Assembly (NCBI GenBank): GCA_016000085.1
Contig: JAECRT010000017.1
Location: 16,375-48,937, forward strand
DNA from: Sphingomonadaceae bacterium
GTDB lineage: Bacteria; Pseudomonadota; Alphaproteobacteria; Sphingomonadales; Sphingomonadaceae
Length of the DNA stretch: 32,563 nt
Direction: 5' to 3'
A model generated the notes under the pieces. It saw only the letters and a list, made by a program, of their open reading frames with translations, did not search any database and was not told the origin of the DNA. Of this stretch, positions 15,196 to 21,708 are shown in pieces. Position numbers and translations under genes: made by a program. Numbering within the stretch: the first letter of the stretch is position 1; the number at the start of each line of letters is the position of its first letter.

Positions 15196-16055
15196 TGGAT
15201 CGGGGGACGCATGCGAGCGCTGCGGACAGTTTCGATCCTCTGCGTCCCCGCCTGATCCGTGTCGCCTATCGGATGCTCGGCTCCGTCGCCGATGCCGAAG
15301 ATGTCGTGCAGGAGGCGTTTATCCGCTGGATGGGCACTGACAGGGAGATCGTCCGCGAACCCGAAGCCTTTCTGCGTCGCACCGTGACGCGCCTGTGCCT
15401 CGACCAGATGAAGTCGGCGCGCAATCGGCGTGAAACCTATGTCGGGCCATGGCTACCCGAACCCGTGGTCGAGGAAGAAGCGGAAGAGGATGACGTCACC
15501 CTGCCGCTGATGCTGGCGCTGGAGCGGCTGTCCCCGCTGGAGCGGGCCGCCTTCCTGCTGCATGATGTGTTCGGCGTGGGCTTCGATGAAATCGCCGCCA
15601 CGGTCCAGCGCGATGCGGCGGCCTGCCGCCAACTGGCCGCCCGTGCGCGCGATCATGTGCGGGAGGCTCGACCGCGTTACCGGCTGGAAAAGCAGCGCGG
15701 CATGGAAATCGCCGACGCTTTCTTCGCCGCATCGCGCAGCGGCGACATGCGCGCGTTGGGTGCGATGCTGGCGCAGGACGTCAGCCTGCACAGCGATGGT
15801 GGTGGTAAGCGCCCCGCAGCCGTTCGCCCGGCAATCGGCTTCGCACAGGTGCTGCGCGTCCATAAATCGCTGGCGGTGCTGTTCGGCAAATATGGATCAA
15901 ACCTGGTCCGCACCGTGTTCATCAACGGCCTGCCCGGCTTCGTCACGCGGGAAGCGGACGGGGAGTTGCAGACGACTGCGCTTGACATCAGCGACGGGAA
16001 GATCGTCGCCATCTACATCATGCGCAACCCGGACAAGCTGCGACATCTGCATTGA
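15195..16055 (+). CDS. ECF41-type RNA polymerase sigma factor (SigJ-like) with SnoaL-like C-terminal domain
   Basis: A 286-residue extracytoplasmic-function sigma factor. Region sigma2 is at about 13-78 (RLIRVAYRMLGSVADAEDVVQEAFIRW) and sigma4 at about 103-160 (LERLSPLERAAFLLHDVFGVGFDEIAATV). A NTF2/SnoaL-like extension of about 115 residues follows. All three ECF41 hallmarks are visible: WLPEP in the linker (86-90), DGGGK (201-205) and NPDKL near the C-terminus (278-282). In this group no separate anti-sigma factor exists; the fused C-terminal domain both inhibits and supports activity. The gene overlaps the AhpD-like gene by one base. The signal sensed is unknown for the family. It ends four bases from the converging acyltransferase gene. 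Confidence 0.96.
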   Translation: MDRGTHASAADSFDPLRPRLIRVAYRMLGSVADAEDVVQEAFIRWMGTDREIVREPEAFLRRTVTRLCLDQMKSARNRRETYVGPWLPEPVVEEEAEEDDVTLPLMLALERLSPLERAAFLLHDVFGVGFDEIAATVQRDAAACRQLAARARDHVREARPRYRLEKQRGMEIADAFFAASRSGDMRALGAMLAQDVSLHSDGGGKRPAAVRPAIGFAQVLRVHKSLAVLFGKYGSNLVRTVFINGLPGFVTREADGELQTTALDISDGKIVAIYIMRNPDKLRHLH

Positions 16056-16059
16056 TCCG

Positions 16060-17040
16060 TCATAGCAGCCAGCGCGTCGCGCGCGGCGACAGGCGGATGA
16101 GCCGATAGAACGCGAACGGCAGCAACAGCGCCAGCGCCAGCAATCCGGTCTTGCCGATATAGGGCGAGAGATAGTGAATGACGGCGACGTGCAGATACAT
16201 CACCACCAGTGACGCACGCCCGACCGCCGCGATCGCTCCGGCATGGGGTGCGATCAATGCCGACAGGCGAAAGATCAGGAACGACGCCGCAATCGCTGCA
16301 CCGATCGACAGAAGCGGCCAGCCATAATCCGCCGCCTTCATGTTGAGCGTGGGCAGAAAACCGCTCAGTCCCGCCGCCGCCAGCACCACCAGCGGCGCCA
16401 ATATCCAGCGCCACCATGCGATGCGCGGCCAGATCGCGCCCATCCATAGCAGCACGAAGGCCATCGGCATCGTCAGCAGCCCCATCGGCGAAAGCTGCGT
16501 CCATCGCCCCACCAGATAGGCCAGCAGCAGCATCGGCGGCACGACCAACGCCCAACGCCGATTGAGGGGATCAGGCCAGCGGCATAACGCCATGTTGAAC
16601 AGGATGCGCGCAACCATCAAACAGGGCACGAACCAGAAGATCGTATAGGGACCGCGCAGCCAGGAACCGCCCAGAAGGATCGGCACCACATCCTGCGGCC
16701 ACAGATGAAAGATCGGTCGGCCGCCCTTGAGCGGCTCGATAATCTGGTCCGCCACGATCAACAGCGCGAGGAAGATGATGTAGGGCCGCATCTGGCCGAT
16801 CAGTTGACGCCGGGTAAAGGCGCCGATCGGCTGGGGCCGGGATAGCATCCCTGACAGCAGGAAAAACAACGGCATGTGGAAACTGTACACCGCGTCGCGC
16901 AGCGGCCCGCGCGTCCACACATGCCCGACGACGACGGCCAATATGCCGATCCCGCGCGCCACATCGACCCAGTCCAGCCGATCGCGCGGCGGCGATGCGC
17001 CCTGCCCCCTGTTTTCCCCACTGTCTTCCATCGGCCCCAC
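16060..17040 (-). CDS. acyltransferase 3 family membrane protein
   Basis: A 326-residue integral membrane O-acyltransferase (OafA/NolL/WecH type) with about ten transmembrane helices. The N-terminal signature RLDWVDVARGIGILAVVVGHVW (residues 21-42) contains the conserved Arg and the catalytic-type His, followed by FHMPLFFLLSGML. Such enzymes transfer acetyl or succinyl groups to surface polysaccharides, lipids or antibiotics; the acceptor here is not predictable. M1 (17040) and M4 (17031) are both possible starts. It is divergent from the RluA-type gene, with the short shared upstream region at 17041-17102, and converges on the sigma gene. No operon partner on its strand is seen. Confidence 0.88.
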   Translation of the reverse strand: MGPMEDSGENRGQGASPPRDRLDWVDVARGIGILAVVVGHVWTRGPLRDAVYSFHMPLFFLLSGMLSRPQPIGAFTRRQLIGQMRPYIIFLALLIVADQIIEPLKGGRPIFHLWPQDVVPILLGGSWLRGPYTIFWFVPCLMVARILFNMALCRWPDPLNRRWALVVPPMLLLAYLVGRWTQLSPMGLLTMPMAFVLLWMGAIWPRIAWWRWILAPLVVLAAAGLSGFLPTLNMKAADYGWPLLSIGAAIAASFLIFRLSALIAPHAGAIAAVGRASLVVMYLHVAVIHYLSPYIGKTGLLALALLLPFAFYRLIRLSPRATRWLL

Positions 17041-17102
17041 CGCCTATAGGAAGGCACGCGCGCGTCAATTCTCCTATCCTCTCTGCCGAACGGATTTCCC
17101 TT

Positions 17103-17780
17103 TTGTCCCTGCTTTCCGACCGTATATTGTTCCTTGATGGTGAGGCCATCATCCTCGACAAGCCTGCCGGCCTTCCAGTCGATGCCCCGCGCGACGGATC
17201 GCTGGCGCTGGAAAATCACCTTGCCTCGCTGACTTTCGGCTTCCAGCGCTGGCCATTGGCGGTTCACCGGCTGGACCGTGACACGAGCGGCTGCCTGTTG
17301 CTCGCCCGCAATCCCAAGGCGCACAAGCGCTTCGCTGCTGCGTTCGAGGCTGGCACCGTCTCCAAACGTTATGTCGCAGTGGTCGAAGGCGTTCCGGCGG
17401 AAGACAGCGGCATCATCGAACTGTCGCTGAAGAAGGTAAGCAGCGCCGAAGAAGGCTGGCGCATGATCCCGGCCCAGGCGGGCAAGGTCGCCGTGACGGA
17501 ATGGCGCAAGGTCGCCGAAAAGGATGGCCGTACGCTGATCGCCTTCACGCCCCGCACCGGTCGCACCCACCAGATCCGTGTTCATGCGCTCCACGGGCTT
17601 GGCTTCAGCATCGTGGGCGATCCCGTCTATGGTCAGGCCGACAGCCCCATGCTGCTGCATGGCCGCTTCCTGAGCATCCCGCGCGGGGCAAAACCGCCCG
17701 TCGAAGCGACAGCCCCCCTGCCCGACACCTTTGCGGCGGCCGGATTCGGGCAGGAGATGCTGGACGAAGCAGGGCTTTGA
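17103..17780 (+). CDS. RluA family pseudouridine synthase
   Basis: About 225 residues, a pseudouridine synthase of the RluA/RsuA fold lacking an S4 domain, like E. coli RluA (about 219 residues). It isomerises specific uridines in rRNA or tRNA. The catalytic block is VHRLDRDTSGCLLLA, with the nucleophilic Asp at residue 58; YVAVVEG, PRTGRTHQIRVH and IVGDPVYG are the other family motifs. The start is uncertain: the ATG at 16995 would overlap the divergent acyltransferase and add residues that do not look like the family, so TTG at 17103 is chosen. It lies seven bases upstream of arfB, suggesting cotranscription. The target uridine cannot be assigned. Confidence 0.87.
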   Translation: MSLLSDRILFLDGEAIILDKPAGLPVDAPRDGSLALENHLASLTFGFQRWPLAVHRLDRDTSGCLLLARNPKAHKRFAAAFEAGTVSKRYVAVVEGVPAEDSGIIELSLKKVSSAEEGWRMIPAQAGKVAVTEWRKVAEKDGRTLIAFTPRTGRTHQIRVHALHGLGFSIVGDPVYGQADSPMLLHGRFLSIPRGAKPPVEATAPLPDTFAAAGFGQEMLDEAGL

Positions 17781-17787
17781 TCGCGCA

Positions 17788-18213
17788 ATGGTCGCCATTC
17801 CCGTCACGCGCTCGATCGCGATAGACAGCGAAGAAATCGTCGAAAGTTTCGCGCGCGCGTCGGGACCGGGCGGCCAGCATGTCAACACTACCGACAGCGC
17901 CGTAATGCTACGCTTCGACGTGGCGAACTCGCCCGGACTGCCGGACGCCGTGAAGCAGCGGCTGGCGGTGCTGGCCGGTTCACGCCTGACACGCGACGGC
18001 GTGCTGATCCTGCGGAGCGAAGGCGCGCGCTCGCAATTGCTCAACCGTCAGGACGTGCGCGAGCGCCTGCTCGACCTGATCCGCGAAGCGACCATCGTGC
18101 CCAAGAAACGACGCCCGACCAAGCCGACCAAGGCGTCACAGAAGCGGCGTGTCGATGGCAAGGTCAAGCGGGCGGGCGTCAAGCAGGGACGCGGGAAAGT
18201 GCAGATGGACTGA
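17788..18213 (+). CDS. arfB: alternative ribosome-rescue factor ArfB (GGQ peptidyl-tRNA hydrolase)
   Basis: A 141-residue YaeJ/ICT1-type protein that hydrolyses peptidyl-tRNA on ribosomes stalled without a stop codon. The catalytic loop is ASGPGGQHVN with GGQ at residues 28-30. The C-terminal tail from about residue 106 is rich in Lys and Arg (PKKRRPTKPTK, KRRVDGKVKRAG), which in ArfB enters the empty mRNA channel. The length is normal. ATG at 17788 follows the pseudouridine synthase stop by seven bases. Release factors 1 and 2 are much longer and have a stop-codon-recognition domain that is absent here, so this is not a truncated release factor. Confidence 0.95.
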   Translation: MVAIPVTRSIAIDSEEIVESFARASGPGGQHVNTTDSAVMLRFDVANSPGLPDAVKQRLAVLAGSRLTRDGVLILRSEGARSQLLNRQDVRERLLDLIREATIVPKKRRPTKPTKASQKRRVDGKVKRAGVKQGRGKVQMD

Positions 18214-18227
18214 GTGTCCGTCCAGTT

Positions 18228-18249
18228 ATGGTAAAGCATTTTTTACCAT
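18228..18249. repeat. inverted repeat after arfB
   Basis: ATGGTAAA (18228-18235) and TTTACCAT (18242-18249) are perfect 8-base arms around a 6-base loop. It sits 15 bases after arfB and about 58 bases before the GT39-type gene. It could be a terminator, weak because it is AT-rich with no trailing U-tract, or an operator. Confidence 0.4.
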
Positions 18250-18306
18250 TCGACCGCTAGACCGCTGACTGAACCGGTGCGGGAAGCAATATCATGGTCT
18301 ATCGTC

Positions 18307-19827
18307 ATGGCTGAACTGGCGCTTCCGCTATCGCCAGCCGATGGTCGGGCGCGGGCAAGCCTGGACCTGTTGCCGCTGCTTTGCTGGATCTCCCTCGCCG
18401 TCGGCCTGCTTTGTCGCCTCTTTGCCGGTATCGACACGCCGCTATGGTTCGACGAGACCTATTCGGCCGTCATCGCCAGCCAGCGCAATCTGCCCGACCT
18501 CGTCCGCTGGCTGCTCAGCGAACTGAGCGGGCCAACCTATTATTCCTTCCTCTTCCTGTGGGAAAAGGTCGCCGGCAATGGCAATATCGCGCTGCGCCTG
18601 CCCAGCCTGATCCTGTCGATCGCGACCCCCTTGCTCATCCTTTGGCGCGGCCATCCCGACCGGAATGTGCGGATGCTGTGGGCAGCGATCACCGTGCTAT
18701 CTGTCATCGGCTTTGAAACCGCTACGCAGGCGCGCCCCTATGCGCTGCTGTTTCTGCTGGCGAGCACGCAGGCCATGGTGTTCCTGCGCCTGATCGCCGA
18801 TCCGCGCACTGGCACGACATGTCTGTGGACCAGCATTTCGGCACTGATGGTGCTGACCCATTATCACGCCGCCGTCATATGCGGTCTTCAGGGCATTGCC
18901 TATCTGGCGCTGTGCCGTGGCCGCGCGCTGCGTTGCTGGCCCGCTTTGTTGCCGCTCGTGCCGATGGCCGTATGGATGGCGTGGCATCTGCCGTTCGTCT
19001 TCAGCTACGCCCATAGCGACGTCGTATGGTATGGGACGCTGGGGCTGGACGCATTATGGCTCATCCCCTCGCTGCTGACCGGCCTGGCCTGGCCGGGGGT
19101 CGCCCTGCTCGCGGCGATGGCGTTCAGCTTCGGCATCGACATGGTCAAGGCGCGGCGCGGCAAGGCGCAATGGCCCTATAGCGCGGGCGAAACAGCCCTG
19201 GTCGCCAGCGGCATGCTCGCCATCACCATCGTCATGGGCATCGGCTTCATCGTCCCGTCCTTCACCGGGCGTTATATATTGCCTTACGTCCCGGCACTGC
19301 TGGCGGGCGTAGCATTGTGGACGAACCGGATGGCCAGGCACGCCCCGATGATCGCCGCGCCGCTGCTGTGCATGATGATCGGTTCAGCCGGCGCCCAACT
19401 GGTTGGCTATATCCGCGATCCCCAGGCCGACTTCCGCTATGCCTTCAATTTCGAACAACCATCGCAATGGATCGCGCAGCATCGTGTCGATCGGCTGGTC
19501 GTGTTGTGGGATAGTCCCAGCGCCGCGCTGGTCGATCCCGGCGGACATATCGCGTCTGTCGGCAGCTTTTTCCTGCACCGGGCGGGTCTGCCGATTCAGG
19601 CGACCGCGCTGCCATGGCCGCGCACGGGCGATCCCAACCCTCTGCTCATCGACATGGCAGGCAAGGACGGGCGCAGTGCAATATTGTGGGCCTATCACGC
19701 CAACGTCGAGGGTACGCGGGGACGGGTTCATCCCTGGCGGATTCCGAAGATCGATCCCCATTGGCAGTGCCGCGATTTCGGCCGTGCGCCCGTCACCGTT
19801 CTCGCCTGCGTCCCCGTAGGCCACTGA
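18307..19827 (+). CDS. GT-C fold (GT39/PMT-like) membrane glycosyltransferase
   Basis: About 506 residues with many transmembrane segments and a soluble C-terminal part from about residue 390. The first periplasmic loop has PLWFDETYSA, with the Asp49-Glu50 pair that acts as the acidic catalytic motif in ArnT/PMT-type glycosyltransferases using polyprenyl-phosphate sugars. The middle helices include TATQARPYALLF, typical of this group. It would glycosylate lipid or protein acceptors on the periplasmic side. ATG at 18307 is used; an in-frame GTG at 18277 would add ten residues. It stands alone between arfB and msrC on the same strand. Donor and acceptor are unknown. Confidence 0.85.
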   Translation: MAELALPLSPADGRARASLDLLPLLCWISLAVGLLCRLFAGIDTPLWFDETYSAVIASQRNLPDLVRWLLSELSGPTYYSFLFLWEKVAGNGNIALRLPSLILSIATPLLILWRGHPDRNVRMLWAAITVLSVIGFETATQARPYALLFLLASTQAMVFLRLIADPRTGTTCLWTSISALMVLTHYHAAVICGLQGIAYLALCRGRALRCWPALLPLVPMAVWMAWHLPFVFSYAHSDVVWYGTLGLDALWLIPSLLTGLAWPGVALLAAMAFSFGIDMVKARRGKAQWPYSAGETALVASGMLAITIVMGIGFIVPSFTGRYILPYVPALLAGVALWTNRMARHAPMIAAPLLCMMIGSAGAQLVGYIRDPQADFRYAFNFEQPSQWIAQHRVDRLVVLWDSPSAALVDPGGHIASVGSFFLHRAGLPIQATALPWPRTGDPNPLLIDMAGKDGRSAILWAYHANVEGTRGRVHPWRIPKIDPHWQCRDFGRAPVTVLACVPVGH

Positions 19828-19867
19828 ACGACTGGCAAGCGCAACGCCGAGCGCCTACATAAGCGCC

Positions 19868-20353
19868 ATGTATGATTTCGCACCCGCCCAAGTCGCCGAC
19901 AAGGCGACGCTCTACGCCGATCTCCTATCCGCCGCCGATGCACTGACTGCGGGCGAACCGGACATCGTCGCCAACATGGCCAACTTGTCCGCGCTGATCT
20001 GGCAATATCTGCCCGATCTCAACTGGGCGGGTTTCTATCGCATGGTGGGCGATGAACTGGTTCTCGGACCATTTCAGGGCAAGCCCGCCTGCATCCGCAT
20101 TCCGCTGGGCCGGGGCGTGTGCGGCACGGCAGCCGCCACGCGCACGACCCAACTGGTGGAGGATGTCCATGCCTTTCCCGGCCATATCGCCTGCGATGCG
20201 GCCAGTGCATCGGAAATCGTCGTCCCTGTCGTGCATGATGGCCGCCTGATCGGCGTGCTGGATCTCGACAGTCCCCGCGCGGCCCGCTTCGACTCGGCGG
20301 ACGCGCAAGGACTGGAAGCGCTGATCAGCCGCATCGCCGCGCGCATCGGCTAG
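19868..20353 (+). CDS. msrC: free methionine-R-sulfoxide reductase (GAF domain)
   Basis: A 161-residue single GAF domain of the fRMsr type, which reduces free L-methionine-(R)-S-oxide with thioredoxin. Family motifs are strong: WAGFYRM, LVLGPFQGKPACIRI, GRGVCGTAA, EDVHAFPGHIACDAASASEIVVPV. The three redox cysteines of the family are C75, C85 and C109. No signal peptide, so cytoplasmic. It follows the GT39-type gene by 40 bases and ends 178 bases before the envelope-protein gene. It fits an oxidative-stress theme also seen in wrbA, pirin and the AhpD-like protein, although these are not one operon. Confidence 0.94.
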   Translation: MYDFAPAQVADKATLYADLLSAADALTAGEPDIVANMANLSALIWQYLPDLNWAGFYRMVGDELVLGPFQGKPACIRIPLGRGVCGTAAATRTTQLVEDVHAFPGHIACDAASASEIVVPVVHDGRLIGVLDLDSPRAARFDSADAQGLEALISRIAARIG

Positions 20354-20457
20354 AACATTAACCATCTTTCCCGTTTTACAGGGGACAGGGCAACCGCGTT
20401 CCGACCCGTTTCGGGACAGAAATCAAGCCCCAACTGCGTGGATGACGGCGGGTTGCC

Positions 20458-20479
20458 ATGCTAAACAGCCTGTTAGCAT
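20458..20479. promoter_or_regulatory. palindrome upstream of the glycine-zipper gene
   Basis: ATGCTAA (20458-20464) and TTAGCAT (20473-20479) are perfect 7-base arms, and the inner CAG/CTG extends pairing with one bulged A. It lies 52 bases before the start codon and may be an operator or leader hairpin. Confidence 0.35.
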
Positions 20480-20531
20480 TTTGGCGCGCGCCTCTGGCTG
20501 CGTGCGCCCGCAAGAACAGGGAGTGTTAACC

Positions 20532-21650
20532 ATGCGGACCGCAAAGCTTATCCTAATAGGTGCAAGCATCGCGCTGGGTGCGGCCGCATCCCCGGCCTTG
20601 GCGTCGGGTGAAACAGCAGCGGCGAGTGCGGCCTTGCCTGTCATGGGCAAAAGCTGGACCGGGGGTCGGCCGGGATCGGGACCACGCCCCGGCGGCGTTC
20701 ATGCGCCGCGTCCAGGCGTGAACTGGAATGGCGGCCACCGGTGGGGTCCGCGCCAAAATGGCCGCTGGTATGCGGGCTGGCGCGCGCCGGGCGGCTGGAA
20801 CGGCTATCAGCGCCCCGTCTATGGCTATATCCTGCCGCGCTACTGGGTCAGCCCCAGCTACTATATCGGCAATTATGGCGCCTATGGTCTGCCTGCGCCT
20901 GCCTATGGCTATGGCTGGTCGCGTTATTATGACGATGCGGTCATGACCGACCGTTATGGCCGGGTCTATGACAGCCGCCGCAACGTCGACTGGGGCCGTT
21001 ACGAAGGCGGCTATGGTCCCGATGGCGATTATGATGATCGCGGCTATGACGATCGCCCGCGCGCCGACAATGGCGTAGGGGGCGCGGCGATTGGCGCGGT
21101 AGTCGGCGGCGTTGCAGGCAACCGCATCGCCGGGCGCGGCAACCGTACGGCCGGCACCCTGATCGGCGCAGGCGTCGGCGCGGTTGCCGGCATGGCCATC
21201 GACAAGGCGGAGGATACACCGCGCCGTGGTGACGCCCCACCGCCACGCCGTACCGGCACACGCTATGATGATGGTTATGGCTATGCTGATGACAGCGTGA
21301 CCGGCGGCAGCGAATATGACGGCAAATGGACCGGCACATGGACCACCGACGATGGTCGCCAGACCAGTGGCACCTATGAAGGCCGGTTCGAAGGCACGGC
21401 GCGCGGCGCTGGTGTCGATTATGACGCACCGCCCTATGCTGCCGGACCGCACTGGTCGAACGGGTCGTTCCCGGTGCAGGGCCATGGCGGCTATGTATCA
21501 GGCGGCTATTTTTACCCCGCGCCGATCGTCACCACCGTGACGGTCCAGCCCGCCGTCACGACGACCACCACAACGACCTACGTCACCGAACGCGTCCGCT
21601 ATCGCAAGCCCGTCGCGCGCACGGCACGCCGCGCCTGTCGCTGCAAATAA
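20532..21650 (+). CDS. exported Tyr/Gly-rich protein with RcnB-like region and glycine-zipper 2TM domain
   Basis: A 372-residue exported protein. A Sec signal peptide ends near ALASG (residues 1-25). Residues 40-140 are Gly, Trp and Tyr rich with the pattern YILPRYWVSPSYYI, YGLPAPAYGYGWSRYYDDAVM, as in RcnB-like periplasmic proteins. Residues about 180-225 are a glycine zipper (GGAAIGAVVGGVAGNRIAG, LIGAGVGAVAGMAID), a short membrane-inserting hairpin found in outer membrane proteins. A low-complexity part follows and ends in a poly-Thr run, then a basic tail with two Cys (RRACRCK). The start at 20532 has AGGGAG upstream. RcnB homologues act in metal homeostasis, but for this fusion the role is unknown; a structural envelope or stress role is equally possible. 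Confidence 0.8.
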   Translation: MRTAKLILIGASIALGAAASPALASGETAAASAALPVMGKSWTGGRPGSGPRPGGVHAPRPGVNWNGGHRWGPRQNGRWYAGWRAPGGWNGYQRPVYGYILPRYWVSPSYYIGNYGAYGLPAPAYGYGWSRYYDDAVMTDRYGRVYDSRRNVDWGRYEGGYGPDGDYDDRGYDDRPRADNGVGGAAIGAVVGGVAGNRIAGRGNRTAGTLIGAGVGAVAGMAIDKAEDTPRRGDAPPPRRTGTRYDDGYGYADDSVTGGSEYDGKWTGTWTTDDGRQTSGTYEGRFEGTARGAGVDYDAPPYAAGPHWSNGSFPVQGHGGYVSGGYFYPAPIVTTVTVQPAVTTTTTTTYVTERVRYRKPVARTARRACRCK

Positions 21651-21667
21651 GGCTGCTGCGATGTACG

Positions 21668-21705
21668 AAAGAGGATGGCTCCATCGGGAGCTGTCCCTCT
21701 TTTTT
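21668..21705 (+). terminator. Rho-independent terminator
   Basis: AAAGAGG pairs with CCTCTTT and GCTCC with GGAGC around an ATCG loop, with two wobble pairs and one bulged C, followed directly by a run of six T. It lies 17 bases after the glycine-zipper gene and four bases before the converging GGDEF-EAL stop. Confidence 0.82.
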
Positions 21706-21708
21706 AGA

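Noticed and set aside
17788..18213. Truncated peptide chain release factor
   Set aside because: The length, the early GGQ and the Lys/Arg-rich tail match ArfB; the gene is complete.
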